This document shows, piece after piece, positions 1 to 11,861 of a DNA stretch of 56,635 nucleotides (position 1 is the first letter of the stretch; every line of letters begins with the position of its first letter). This DNA comes from Calycina herbarum (taxonomy: Eukaryota; Ascomycota; Leotiomycetes; Helotiales; Pezizellaceae): contig LLEY01000279.1 of assembly GCA_001414485.1 (NCBI GenBank), positions 1 through 56,635 of the forward strand, written 5' to 3'. The position numbers and the translations under genes are program-made. Below the pieces are notes generated by a model. It had not been told where the DNA came from and did not search any database. It saw nothing but the letters and a program-made list of their open reading frames with translations.

Positions 1-34
1 CTCTTTACCCAATCCTCACACCCATATCTTATAG

Positions 35-867
35 ACAATATGGTTCGGCGCCAACGACGCAAACCCCATCGGCTCCCTCCCCCCTCAACACGTCCCCCTC
101 CCCCGCTTCCGCTTCAACCTCAACGATATAATCTCCAATCGAGCGATTACGGCTCATTCCCCTAATATCATTTTGCTTACCCCGCCACCGGTTGAGGAAA
201 CTATGTTGGCTGAGAATGGGAGCGTTGATCCTAATGGAGGTAGATCTGAGGGGAGGACGGCGGAGAATACTAAGTTGTATGCTGATGCGGTGAGGGAGAT
301 TGGTGTTATGTGTGTTTTCTTCTATTTTTTTGTTTTGGTTTTGGTTTTTGGTGATGTTGAGGGAGGTTGAGATTGCTTGCTCTTCAGGCAGTCTTCTCTG
401 GCCGCGTGCTTGTTTTGGGACCCCGAGGTGGATTATTGGGGAAGATAATACTGACTTTGAGATTCTTCTGCAGTACCGGTGTACCGGTTGTCGATGTCTG
501 GGGAGCTTTTATGAGGGTTGCTGGGTGGAAGGAGGGTATGGAGTTAAGTGGACGGAAGGAGGAGGGGGGGAATGAGGGGTTGAGGGGGTTATTGAGTGAC
601 GGTCAGTTTTTTTCTCCCACCTATTTCCTTTTTAGTCTTTTTCCCCCGGAGGTGTTGAATTTTTGGTTTTGAATTTTGGAGAAGTAGTTGTTGACACGGA
701 AAATAGGTTTACATCTTACACCCGCGGGATACCGAGTCGTCTACGATGAACTACTTAAAGTCATGAAGGAGAAGTGGCCCGAGTATCCACCTTACCGGAT
801 GCCTTATTCTGTCAAAGTTCCTTGGGAAACCACGAGGGGGGAAGAGCATTGGGATGTTACGGGCTAA
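35..867 (+). CDS. GDSL/SGNH esterase, isoamyl acetate-hydrolysing type (5' partial)
   Basis: This is the 3' part of an SGNH hydrolase of the IAH1 type, which cleaves acetate esters. Three exons are visible: 35-309, 474-601 and 707-867 (188 codons including TAA). The first follows an acceptor ending in ATAG at 31-34, so upstream exons lie outside the window. The first exon carries block III (TIWFGANDAN); exon 2 holds VPVVDVWGAF; exon 3 opens with the block V catalytic pair DGLHLTPAGY, with the Asp at the end of exon 2 and the His two codons into exon 3. Donors are GTGTGT (310) and GTCAGT (602); the first junction was chosen because it is the only one that keeps the frame and joins EIGVITGVPVVDVW. 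Family assignment is firm; the exact substrate is inferred from family only. Confidence 0.82.
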
Positions 868-2327
868 ACCTTTTGGTAAGTACAGGTCGGGATTTCGAAT
901 ACGACATCGCTTTTTACATTCCCCTAGAACTCGGAATTGCGAGGGATCTTTCGCAATCTTATGGTGTGTTAGATGTCTTAGATGCGATATATTTTTATCG
1001 TGAAGGATTCCAGGTTCCCATCTCAAATTCCCGGGTTTTACGTACAGGTACCTGTACATAACTTTCGTGCTCTGCTCATCGCTACCTCGTGCACATTCCA
1101 CAACTTGTACTTTTTTATTATTTTTCATCGCGGGTTCTTTGTTGTTTTGTTGCACATCGAACTTTTGAGCGATAAGAATAGTATCACTTTTTCACGTTAG
1201 ATGGCGGGTTATTAAAAGATTGTTATGGGGCTGTAATTGTGGGATGTGGTTGGGTTAGGGTTAGTAGGGTTGGCGCCGTGCCGTGGCGGATTCTGGTTTT
1301 TGGAGTTTCTGGTTAAAAATAGTTTTTTGGATAATTATAGGATGTAATTCCTCCTCGTAATTCATAAGTTTTATTTTATTTTAATGAAGATGGGATGGAT
1401 TTGGTGGTACCAGTTTTCTTCTCGTCCGAACTCTTGATGTGGTGGAATGTTTGACAACATGGGAGACTGTATTTGTTATCGAGGATACTTACACTGCAGC
1501 CTGTTGTGTCGTTGGTTGGAGGGCACAGCAGCTTAGTCACCTTTGCGCTGCGACTTCTTCGCTCATCACCAACTTTCCCCATATCAGTGAGAAAATTATC
1601 TGATTCTCTGTTTTTACTTTGTCTATGATGAACTGAAAACGACAAGCCACAAAATATGCAGCTCAGTCCGAAAGGGGGAAAAGAGGGGTAGATGACACGT
1701 GAGTGGCTTTGAAAATATGGATTGATTTCAAGAAGGCTTACTGGTTTACTGGTGGCTTACCCGACGCAGTGCAGCTTACTCTCAATAAAAAAAAGTTAGA
1801 CATGAAGAGGGTGCTGATATCAATTGACCTTCCGATTATCGGAGAAGGTTTGGACTAACAAGAATGAACGACGATGATCTGGGACAATCGAGGCAATTGT
1901 CCTGAGACTTCTTGCAAACTCTCTTTTATAAGAGTATGCGAAACGAGGACTGCTACTCTTACAATCATCTTTCCAAATTTACGCAGTTTCAACAGTACAG
2001 TAGCAATAGCAATAGAAGCCGCTCGAGTTGGGAAAAAAACATCGACAGCTTTGGAGCATAGAACAGAAGAAATTGTATGATCAATATCCATTCTACAAAA
2101 CTTTGATAATGTTTCTAGGATATTTCTATTCTCTTAAAGGAATGATTCGTTGCCTAAGTCGTGATAAGGAAAAAACTCTCATGTCTTGTTTCCAATCCCA
2201 AACTCGATATTCATCACAATCATGTTTTGATGTCCTATTTCGCACTTCACGCCCATCATATAAACTCCCGGAAAATAAACACAGGCCCCTCCTCTCGTTG
2301 TTCCAACTCCATGGTACAATCCAAGGT
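868..2327. other. intergenic, no gene seen
   Basis: Convergent 3' flanks of the esterase and the DUF4139 gene. ORFs here are short, low in family signal and overlap one another on both strands. A TTAGGG-like run occurs at 1249-1272. Nothing else is recognised. Confidence 0.6.
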
Positions 2328-2384
2328 ATTAACCTAGAGAATCCGGAACAATTGAAGTTGATTGTTCCAGAAATCTAGGTTAAT
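2328..2384. repeat. 57-base nested inverted repeat (stem-loop)
   Basis: Outer arms ATTAACCTAGA (2328-2338) and TCTAGGTTAAT (2374-2384) are perfect 11-base complements. Inner arms GGAACAAT (2345-2352) and ATTGTTCC (2361-2368) are perfect 8-base complements around an 8-base loop. A further AATTGTTCCA follows at 2391. It lies about 50 bases beyond the stop of the DUF4139 gene, so in that transcript it would be a 3' UTR hairpin. It could also be a small foldback element. Confidence 0.7.
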
Positions 2385-2436
2385 ATTTGAAATTGTTCCA
2401 ACGAAATCACCCTCAAACAACGAGTCCCATTTTCTA

Positions 2437-4833
2437 TCAGCGACCGCCAATAACACCAACAACCCCCTCACCAGCTGGAAACGTAGCCTCATACTCCAAT
2501 ACCAACCGAACACCTTGTCCGGGGTTCAACTTGACATTCCAGACAACCTCACCCCCTTTTCTAGCCGTAGCAAGGGCACTTCCCCATTTGACTTCCTTCG
2601 AGTCGCCATAAACCGAAGCTCTCACCTCCTTGCTTGTGCCTTTCCCACCCGCTCCGACGCGTGGTACCATGGCATCAGCTCCAGTCTTCACACTGGCACC
2701 CCCAACTTTTAATCCGTCTGGAGTGACAATCTCGATCCTCAATCTCTCATCCTCAGAAACAGGAATCTGGTCGAGCACCGTGAGCTCAACCGGTGTGGCG
2801 TTGTGCTTCGTATTTTGGATGGTGATTGTTCGTGTGAAGAGATTGCTATCCTCCTTGCTAAAAATCCCACTCTGGCTTCTTCTTACGGTTGGCTTGCCAT
2901 AAGATACGGAAAGTGAAGGATCAACACCGAGTGGAAGACTGAAACTTTCGCCTGCAGAGCAACGAGGGAAAGTACTTTGTCCAAGGAAGGAGCCATCCAA
3001 AGTAAGTCCAAGGGGACCTTTGAGGAGTGTGATTTTGGAGGAGTTTCGCAAGCGAGCTTTGAGGAATGCAACTTGGCGAAGTTTTCCAATAATGATGTGG
3101 GAGAAGATAACATTGTTGAAGGAAATCTTGGCGATCTTATGCTTAGAAGCGGAATTTGATGGGGCGAGGGATTTTGTGCCTGGGACATCGTAGGTGGTTG
3201 TGAGGCCTGTTTCTTCCCAGGCGCCGGCTTCGAAGTTCAGTGCGTTGGCCGGAGGGTTGTTGGGCCCATCGAAGAGACCGAAACCCATTTCTTCATCATC
3301 GTCTTCGTCGACTTCCGCTTCGGCACTCAGGAATTCGCTCTCTTGTGCCATACGTCGGTGTCGCATTGCTACTCTTGCTCTACCCCCATCACCAGGACTT
3401 GTCGGACTGTATCTTGGAGAGGTTGCAGAATATGTCACATCTTGCGTAGCCACTGATCCAAACGCTTCTGGGATAGCTCTCGTATGACTTGCCGAATATG
3501 CGTTAGCACTTTCATACCTCTTCTTCTTTCTCGCATTCTCCCTCTGCTCCTCGGCTCTAACCTCCTGATCCCTCGCACTCTGACCGAAATTCTGCCATCT
3601 TGGTTTCTCACTGTCAGCGACCTTACTCCATTCTTTTCGCTTGGCGGCGACTTCGTAGGAACTCATGAGTCCACCATCCTTCTCAGCCCCCTTTTGTAAC
3701 CGAACTTGCCAGGGTTCCAGGATGGGAATGGTTTCTGAGAGGCCGGAGAAGGTGGTTTGGGACGTAGAAAGGATAAATTTTGCGTCTCGCCAGGTTTCGG
3801 AGGTTGTATTCTTCAATTCAGCGCCGTATTCGAGGAGACCGGTTGATTTTGGAGTATTCAGGGACAAATCGTAACGCGGAGACCAGGAGGCGGAAGAAGT
3901 GATATAGCAGATCGAGAGATTGATTTTGTCTTTGGGAAGAGGTTTGCCATTGTCTGTATCTTCGTGGAACGTGGAAGTTGCGAGGTTGGTTGTTGGAGTA
4001 AGGCTTGTTACTGTCTCGCTTGTTGAGCTTCGACGAGAAGAAAGAGGGGTATTGGTAGTGGGTTCGAGATTGATGGTCACACGATACACCTGTTTGGCCC
4101 AAAATCTCTCTCGTTCGGTCTTGACACGCTGCTTCTCCTTCGAGATCTCGGCTTTGTCGCGAAGTCGCTTCTCTCTTCTTTTGGCCTTTTCCTTTTCCTT
4201 TTTCTCGTTCGATTTCACCCATGATTTTGCAAATTTCGCCTTCTGCTTTTCCGATTCCCGGATTTGAGAACGGAGATCATCGGCTGCAAGAGTACTAGAT
4301 TCGTGGTCCTGATAGATCTTCTGTCGTTCCTGATTATAATCCCCAACCAATTTTTCCAGGTCCACTGCAGCTTTCTCCGTCGCAGCTGCCCCACGAACGC
4401 CATACAAGTCCACAACCTTCAATCGATAAGCTGCGGAATTGATTTTCTCATTCTCAGCAAGCAATTTGATGTTCAAATCTTTGATCTTGTTCGAAATGGT
4501 GACCATAGCCTCTTGTTCAGCCTCTGATTCCTCGCTATCCTCATCCTCCTCATCGTCGTCATCGGAAGGATATACATCCTCGAAAAGTTCCCGATTCGGA
4601 AGGAGGTTCACGGAGACGTCCGTAATTGTCGCCGAGCCCGTTCCTTCCACTTTGATGGAGTGTTCATCGACCGTTGGTGCCAGTCCATCGATAATTATTT
4701 GATTTGCTCCTGGTTGGATGGTGATATCTTTGATATCACGAATGATTTGTGCTCGTGTCGGAAAGAGCAGAACGCTGCGAGTACTCAAGTCGCGAATTCT
4801 AAATTCTTGCTTGTGGGGGTTTTCGGTAGCCAT
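2437..4833 (-). CDS. DUF4140/DUF4139 (mucoidy inhibitor A-like) protein
   Basis: Single-exon gene of 798 codons starting MATENPHKQEFRIRDL. The N-terminal part (residues about 10-90, LLFPTRAQIIRDI, GLAPTVDEHSIKVEG) matches the DUF4140 strand-rich cap. An acidic tract (about 90-105, SDDDDEEDEDSEESE) is followed by a long Lys/Glu coiled coil (about 110-245). The C-terminal two thirds is the DUF4139 beta domain, with ICYITSSASWSPRYDL and a final VRLVLEYEATFPAGE. Length and order are typical of fungal members. There is no signal peptide or membrane segment. Biochemical function of the family is not established, so none is claimed. The frame is open over 2.4 kb. Confidence 0.88.
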   Translation of the reverse strand: MATENPHKQEFRIRDLSTRSVLLFPTRAQIIRDIKDITIQPGANQIIIDGLAPTVDEHSIKVEGTGSATITDVSVNLLPNRELFEDVYPSDDDDEEDEDSEESEAEQEAMVTISNKIKDLNIKLLAENEKINSAAYRLKVVDLYGVRGAAATEKAAVDLEKLVGDYNQERQKIYQDHESSTLAADDLRSQIRESEKQKAKFAKSWVKSNEKKEKEKAKRREKRLRDKAEISKEKQRVKTERERFWAKQVYRVTINLEPTTNTPLSSRRSSTSETVTSLTPTTNLATSTFHEDTDNGKPLPKDKINLSICYITSSASWSPRYDLSLNTPKSTGLLEYGAELKNTTSETWRDAKFILSTSQTTFSGLSETIPILEPWQVRLQKGAEKDGGLMSSYEVAAKRKEWSKVADSEKPRWQNFGQSARDQEVRAEEQRENARKKKRYESANAYSASHTRAIPEAFGSVATQDVTYSATSPRYSPTSPGDGGRARVAMRHRRMAQESEFLSAEAEVDEDDDEEMGFGLFDGPNNPPANALNFEAGAWEETGLTTTYDVPGTKSLAPSNSASKHKIAKISFNNVIFSHIIIGKLRQVAFLKARLRNSSKITLLKGPLGLTLDGSFLGQSTFPRCSAGESFSLPLGVDPSLSVSYGKPTVRRSQSGIFSKEDSNLFTRTITIQNTKHNATPVELTVLDQIPVSEDERLRIEIVTPDGLKVGGASVKTGADAMVPRVGAGGKGTSKEVRASVYGDSKEVKWGSALATARKGGEVVWNVKLNPGQGVRLVLEYEATFPAGEGVVGVIGGR

Positions 4834-5787
4834 CGTTGCGGCTCAGCAAGTGGCGGTAAGAGACAGGCTTTCCTGTGGGTATACCTGCTTTCTGTAAGTA
4901 ATGTGTCAACAGTCTTGAAAATTTGAATTAATTCTCCAAGAACGTTTGGAAAAACGGAAAACGGAAAACCGAATCTTGACATTCTCCTGAACGTTCGGGA
5001 GACTGTATTTAATTGCGCGGAAGATCTGATGCAATAAAGGGAGAGGGGCGGGAATCTTACGCTTTTCGGCCGGAAAATTGCTGGCTGTACGAAATTTTGC
5101 GATGACAGGACACAATTTCAAGAAGAGTGATGAGAGTGAAAAAAATGAAAGGCAATGGCTCCCTACTTATACCTCTCGATTTCCTCTCCTGATGGTTTTC
5201 GGGTACCTACTCCAGGCAGCGAGAAGCTGAGAGCTTCCCCGCATCGCTTCGTTCACCTTGCCCAATCAAAACAGTTCAGTACCTGAAACTGAGTCAATAA
5301 TTGGAGCACAACACCATGAACATGCATCGAAATATGCGGGTAGGCAGAATAATGAAGAGTCATCGCCGAAAGACATGATGCCATCAGAAGCTGGGCGTAC
5401 GTTTGAGAAAACGAAGGGAGACTTGTTTTGCTTTTTGAAAATATACGAGAGAGCTTGGGGATTGGTCAGATTGGTGCTAACTCATTTTTCTGTGACCAGC
5501 ATTCCCCAATTGCTTTTTCTTCTTCTTAACTGCCTGCAATAAAAGTTCGCTCCTCATCAACTGGTAAGGTATTGAAGAGGATATTTTTGATTGATAGCGG
5601 CGAGAACAACATGAATTATTCCAACCCCCTAGATCCTACCTAGTCGTGCTAAAGAAAAGCATAGAAAACTAGGCAATGGCAACAGTAAACAGCTATGCAG
5701 CAAGTTCTGCGCCACAAAATCATTCCTAACAAAAGCACACCTCCTACACTCTTCCTAAATATTTCCAAAAATACTTTTAATATGACA
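4834..5787. other. intergenic between DUF4139 gene and regulator
   Basis: This holds the 5' flank of the DUF4139 gene and the 3' flank of the regulator. A 94-codon open stretch at 5258-5542 has no in-frame ATG near its start. It contains an intron-like segment (GTACGT to TGACCAG), so a minor transcribed exon is possible but unsupported. Confidence 0.5.
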
Positions 5788-8700
5788 TCAACAAGTCAAC
5801 AACCCGCCAACCCCCGACATCTCCGCCGTCTTCTGCAAAAGCATAGCCAAATTCAACGCCGCCCCCCAAGTCCCCAACCTCGTCAACACCTCAGCCGCAC
5901 TCTTAAAAAGCAAAAACCTCTTCTGCATATTAACCTTCTCCCTCTCCTCTCCCCCAGCCCTATCATCCAACCCATCAATCCTCTTCAAAACGTCGACGAA
6001 AAACCGACCATCCCCCAATCCTCCAGGCGCCCCCCTAACCATCTCCAAAAATCGCACGTACGAACATCGTTCACATACAATAGCGAAAGCCCAGATCACC
6101 AAATGGCAGAGGAAAAGCGTGATGATGGTTTCGGGTGTGGTTTCTGTCCCACGTCCTTGGCCTTTGGAGGGGGTGAGAGAGATGATTGCGCGGACGGCGT
6201 TGTAGGCGCAGGTTTCTGCTTTGAGGGGGTCGAGCTGAGCCCAGGATTTTAGTCGTGTTAGGGCGGGGATTATTCCTGAGGGGCCGTCTTTGCCTATTGC
6301 GCCTTGGAGGTCGGAGAGGGAGACATCGAGAAGAATGGTTGAGAGGTGGTGGATTGTTGCTGAGCAGCGTTGGAAGTGGGTGAGGGGATGGGATGGTGGG
6401 TGGTTAAGAGGAAGGTAGGTTGAGGACCAGGAGTTGAGGGATTGGAGGAGTTGTGTTCGGCGGTTGTTTTGGAGCTTTTCCAGGAGGGAGATTACTTCAT
6501 CGCCTTCGTTCATTCCGTTTGTTTGTAATTGACCGTACCGAGTAAATGTCAGGGCGATATTTGATTGGTGAGAGAATTGGAACACCTCGTTTTGGATTGT
6601 GATCAAGACTAAGAATGCACTCCATTCGTTCAGATCCAGTTTTGGTAGCCCTTGGTGCCGAGTTTGATATTGATCAACACCAGCTCCCGATGTGTTTAGT
6701 ACAAAAGGGCCAACTGCAGCAGAAAATGACCGTGAAGGAGGGACTGAGGCAGGGCCAAGCATACTCTTCCAATTATGCGCAGAAGGCGATGTCCAGAAAA
6801 CCTCATCGCATGGACAACATAAATGACTAACTTCCCCCATAGCTATCGTCGCTGGGAGATTCAAAATTGTTGGAAATTGAAGATCGATGCAGTAGACTAC
6901 CCAGAACAACCTCATTTGGGATTCTCTTGCTATCCATTTCTTCCACTCGTATTGAATGGGGTCCTGCTGAAGACCACCATCATTCTTTATCACCAAATCG
7001 GGATTCAGCCCAAATGCAATACGTCGAATGTACGTGACCAAAGCCCCACGAACAACTTCTGCCAGTTCGAAAGCTCGCTTGTTGCCACACCAGAGACCAA
7101 CATAACATATGAGAGCTTCAGCATAGATAATCATGCTATCTCTCATCAGACTATTGTCGAATTCCAGAGCAATCTGCAAATGCCACCTAACAACATCAAC
7201 CAGTACAATGGCAAACCGTCTCGAATTCTTCAAGCCACTATAGGTTGCTCCAATTATGATGATGGCAGCAAGAAGTGGTGGAGGTAGATCCGTATTTGTA
7301 TCAACAGTTGGATGATGAAGAACCGGCATTTGACTAGAGAAATGCTTAAAGAACAACCCAATGAACACATTGATGACGGGTAAACTTGGAAGTGTAAAGG
7401 TTCCTGTCTGAGAGTCGAGAGCTTCACGACCAGGAGGTGGTGTAAGAAATGCGTGGACTCTCTGAAAGGTATGTTCTGTGATATCAAATCTTGTCCTATG
7501 AGCTTGAAATAGGCGGTGATCATCTGGGAGATCGACTGGTTCTGCTGTCAAGATTTGGCTAGAGCATGGATTCCACATGAAAGGCCATTTATCGTCATCT
7601 GAAGGTACATCGAGGGGTGATAGATCAGGTGTGATTTCGTTACTTACTGTTTTGGACTCGCTGCTGGGTGCGGTATGGTGGTCCTGCCTAGGGAGGGTTT
7701 GTTCCAGGAGCGTTCTATCAAGCATTCCCGGATGAGAAGCGTCTACAAGGCTCCCTTGAAAAGTTTGCTCCTGTTTTACCAAGTTCGGATCTAGAAGGCC
7801 GGTCTGCAGACCTTCCATTTCATTTCCGGTTTCTCGCATGGCGGAATAAAAGTCGTAGGAAAACCACTCATTGCTGTTGTGGTTCATACCAGGAGGAAGG
7901 AGGAATGAAGAAAAGTCGAGTTGAAGAAAGGAGTTGTCGATTGGATCAAAGTGATCGTATTGTGGAATATGAGGCTTCGGTGGCTCCATATGGTTTGTGA
8001 GTATGGGCTCATAATGATGGCTATCAATTTGGTTGTGTGGTCTATAAGTAAATGATTTCTGGATAGGATACGGTTGATAGTTATTATCCGGGTGGGTTTG
8101 AAGAATTGGTTGGGGTGCCGGGTTGAGTTGAGTATTTAGGTGCATGGCCATTTGGTTGCCTGGCTGATGATATAACCTTTCAGTCTCGAGCTGAAGGTCA
8201 TGATTTCTTGGATCATTTCGAGGGTCAAGTCTGGGATGCACAGAAATCGGTTGGGATGATGGTCCAGTGGGGGATATGGGAGAAGTCACCGCGTCGACCT
8301 TTCTCCTCTTGGACGAGCCGGTTGCATCTTTCCCGCCTTTCTTATCCCATCTTTCATGGCCTTGTTCATGCCGCTTCAACAAGTCGCTCCGAGTGAAGGC
8401 TTTCGAACACTTGGAACATGGATGAGCAGGCAATGCATTGTCTATTGTGTTCTCAATCAATTTGATGTTCTTGTAACGCAGGCAGGCTAGAAAATTGTTT
8501 ACACGATGACTTCGAGGAAGCCAAGAAAATATTGTACCAGGAGGACTAGGAGAATCAAAGTTAAACTGAATTGACTCTCCCAACTCTTTCCGGACATCTA
8601 TTCCAAACACCTCTTCTCTGCTCATAAGACAAAGCATAGGTGCGCCCACGATAAGGGGCAATGGCGTGAGCTCTTAATCCCATCTTCAAAATCTGGGGAA

Positions 8701-8901
8701 GTGGGGTACATGAACTAAATAAAACCTACGAGTTTTAAGATGACGACTGAGATTCTCCCGTCGATTAAAGGTCTTAGAGCACTGTTGACAGCGAAACACA
8801 TCCGTCGGTGGCGCTTTGCTCTCGTGAGATTTGGCACTTGTAGAGCTGGGAGAGAGGATTTGTGGTTCCGGCCGAATGTTTTCTGGGCTGAGTTGATCCA
8901 T
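5788..8901 (-). CDS. C2H2 zinc-finger / Fungal_trans transcription factor
   Basis: Nuclear DNA-binding regulator of 941 residues. Two exons: 8730-8901 and 5788-8441. The 288-base intron (8442-8729, GTAGGT to AATAG) splits the codon of the last zinc-binding His of finger 1. After splicing the tandem fingers are complete: CQQCSKTF...HLKTH, then after NALPAHP, CSKCSKAF...HEQGH, each C-x2-C-x12-H-x3-H. A basic segment (KKGGKDATGSSKRRK) follows, then a Gln/Pro/His-rich linker. The Fungal_trans (PF04082) regulatory domain lies in the C-terminal half (for example PSLPVINVFIGLFFKHF and LLAAIIIIGATYSGLKNSRR). Start is the ATG of MDQLSPENIRPEP. The domain order is well known; the targets are unknown. 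Confidence 0.88.
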
Positions 8902-9259
8902 TTGGGTGATACAGAGACACAGTGAGTGCCGGCTGGTCAGAAGGAGGACGAAGTGGACAACGGGAGCAGTTGAGGGCGTTAACTTGCTTTTAATTTCTCA
9001 AGCTAGCGTCGTATGTCCACGTTACAGACCGCGTGTCAGTACCTTCCCTTCCCGCTACCGGGATCTTGGTGGGAAATCGTCTTCCACGTGACCCAAATAT
9101 GACAACCCCCAGAAACTTTGTCAACGATCTATCGATCGAGAATCTGTCATATTTTATCATGGTAAAACAATTTACAAGAAATAAGGTTTGGATGAAACAA
9201 TATTTGATAAGTGTTTTTAAACTAATTACCCGACCAACGACGTCGAGACAGGGCAGGCA
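8902..9259. other. intergenic
   Basis: 5' flank of the regulator and 3' flank of the GH78 pseudogene. No gene or repeat is seen. Confidence 0.5.
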
Positions 9260-11861
9260 TCAACTGCCTGCCTTCGAGATGACAATATCTACAACCTCCG
9301 TCTGCCCCTCAATAGTCCTCGAACTAGAACTTGTAGTCCTATTCTCACTCCCCTCAATCACTCACCCATCCGGCGCATAAACCTCAGCAACCGTCCCACT
9401 CGGAATCCCCAACTCATAAGTTCCATTTCCCGCTCCCTCCTGAACCTTCACCGCCACAGTAATCCTCCCATACTTCGTCTCATACCCAACATCTACACTC
9501 TCAAGCCCGCCAGCACAGATTTAACCTGGAACCGTTTCCACCCCGGTTCCAAAGGGGAAAGTCCCCCGAGGTATTTAGGAAGCAAGAAAACAGGCCATGT
9601 AGACCAACCATGTTGTAGGGAAGTATCAGCAGCATAAGTAGTACCATCTGGCTTCATAGACGCCCAATGGCCTTCCGAGTAATTAGGTCCTGTCTCATCG
9701 GTCATTAGACCCCATATTCTTTCAAGCAGTGTGAGGGCTGCTGTCCCGTTGTTAAGTGAGAAGAGGGCTTCGACTGCGAAACCGGAGGCGTAGGGACTGA
9801 CGACTTGGTTTGTGTCCCATCCTGCAAGATTCTGGAAAGCTAAAGGAAGGGTGGCGTCTGAGGGTGCGGAGAGGAGTGATTGACTGTATTCATTTGAGGG
9901 TGTGAGACCTGTGGTTACAGCCCAAGCATTGATATCTTGACATAGTCCGGTTGAATTCATTAGATCGCTCACTTTCATTATTCCTGTCTCGTTGTTGTAG
10001 AGATTTGTGCGGATGTTGTCTTTCAGGGCACTGGCTTTTGAGTTGAAGGTGTCGTTTGCCCCGACTGAAGAGCTCATTTGGCTCATGCTGTTTAGAGCGT
10101 CGTAGTAGGCGATGTTGATTTTACCAGAGGCTCCAATGATTGGTCTACTAAGGGGTAGAAAGTCCACTAGTCATGTTAGTGATGAAGATTGTTCTGATGG
10201 GAAGAAACTTACATGAAAGAGGGATTGGCGCAACAACGAGTCCCCGAAAATCAACATAGCTTTCTGTGAAGGCCAACAGTCGTTCAAGTTTCGTCCAAAC
10301 ACTAGGAGAATTTCTTCGTCCCCAGTAAAGAGCCAGTGATCTTTGATCGCCACTATCAACATTAAGGCGTAACTCAATGAATAAAATGCATAAGTTGGAG
10401 GCTCTGTGGTTCCCTCGTCAAGTAGTGCTTGGATAGGGGCAAGGTTCCCTAAATATCCATCTGATGTCTGATGGCTGGTGAGCAGTTTTATACTGCCAAG
10501 AACAGCTTCGAAATTTGCTGTTGAGTAGTAGTTTGAACGTCCAGTGACAAATAAATCCCCACCAAAGTAGCTCTATCTCTTTTGGCACCGTCGATGATGC
10601 ATGCGACAGAATTCGTTCCAACAGCAAAATCCGCAAGTGTGCGGGCTTTGTCTGCCAACTGAAATTGGTTTTCGTAGAGCGTAGTCCCATTGAAGTCCTG
10701 TACGAGCATGTAGCCGTTTGGTCCTCCAAATGTGACAGAGCCAGTGTTGGTATCGCTACCTCCTAGCAGTGGGCTAAAAGCGAGGCCGGTCACTGAAGCT
10801 ACATCGGTATTGTTAATTTTTGCCGTCACAGAAGCTCTGTCAGCGACCATTTCAATGGCAATCCATGTATCCAAGTCAATATCAGTTGGGAGCGCCCATG
10901 ATCCACGAGGGGTTGATGGACCAAACACTCCTCCGGTATCCGAAAGACCTTCAAGTGTACTCAGAGATCGATTTGCAGCATCGAGAACAAATATCAACTC
11001 ATTTGCAACCATGTGAACTCCCCAACTTGCACCTCGGTTCTCAATCTTGACCTTAAATTGAACCGTCTTATTACCCCACCTCGTGCCTTGTCGACAAGGT
11101 GCCCAATGTTGACCTCTGATATGTGTACCTTCTTCGGTTACTTGCCACGCATCAGAAGTTTCATTAGCCTAGACAGTACAAGCGTCAACACTGCGAACAC
11201 CATCTTTCCAGATCTTGTTCAATTTCTCATCTGAGCATGAGAAAGTGTTGACAGTTGGATTGGGCTTGCGAATAACCATAAGTCCAAGCGAGTATATGGA
11301 TAGGGATGAATTGACAGTTTTAAGCACTACTTTTTGATATCTCTGAAATCGCCGAGCTAATGGAAGCTGAACAAGCGTTGTCGCATTGGTTCCAACTACG
11401 AATGATTGTGTGAACACTCTGTAGGTATCCATTGCATTTGAGATCAGAAAGAATGGTCCATCGCCTGGTCTCGTTAGCAGTGAAATCACTAAAAGGCTTG
11501 CTCACTTACCAATCTCTGATTGCAATCCTTCATATGTTTCGCTAAAGATTATATCGACTTCCACATTCTCAGCGTCGCTGCTGACAATATTAGCCACTTC
11601 AAGATAGGGCATTCCCCCTTCTGCTCGTTCATAGTCGAAAAGAATTTCAGCCTGCCCGGTGGCTGAATTGGTGAGAATTAGTCCTGCTGCCGTTTCGGTA
11701 TCCGCGGAGCTCGTCCAATTGGTAGGGCATATTGACCGAGTAGTGACTCCAGCGGCACTTGTCATGTTTTTACAGCTAAACGCAGCCGCGGGAGAAGCCA
11801 GTATAAGAATCAAACATGATATCAAAACCGCAAGCCCCAATCGGGGTGAGCCTAGTGACAT
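9260..11861 (-). pseudogene. decayed GH78-type alpha-L-rhamnosidase
   Basis: The intact ancestor would be a secreted enzyme releasing rhamnose from plant glycans. The remnant starts at ATG 11861 with a signal peptide (MSLGSPRLGLAVLISCLILI). Introns are recognisable at 11465-11509 and near 10170-10215. Family landmarks read clearly: IRGQHWAPCRQGTRW, DGAKRDRATLVG, DLFVTGRSNYYS, IIGASGKINIAYYDALN and SEGHWASMKPDG. Lesions: an in-frame TAG at 11169-11171 between DACTV and ANETSDAW; loss of one base in the G run near 10557-10560; a frame change near 10304-10316; another near 9497-9510; and TGA at 9362-9364 where the family sequence runs APDG-W-VIEG. Readable homology stops at TGA 9260-9262. At least five independent breaks make function very unlikely. 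Confidence 0.85.

Noticed and set aside
5258..5542. 94-codon plus-strand frame
   Set aside because: No in-frame ATG near the start, an in-frame TGA just upstream, and no family signal.
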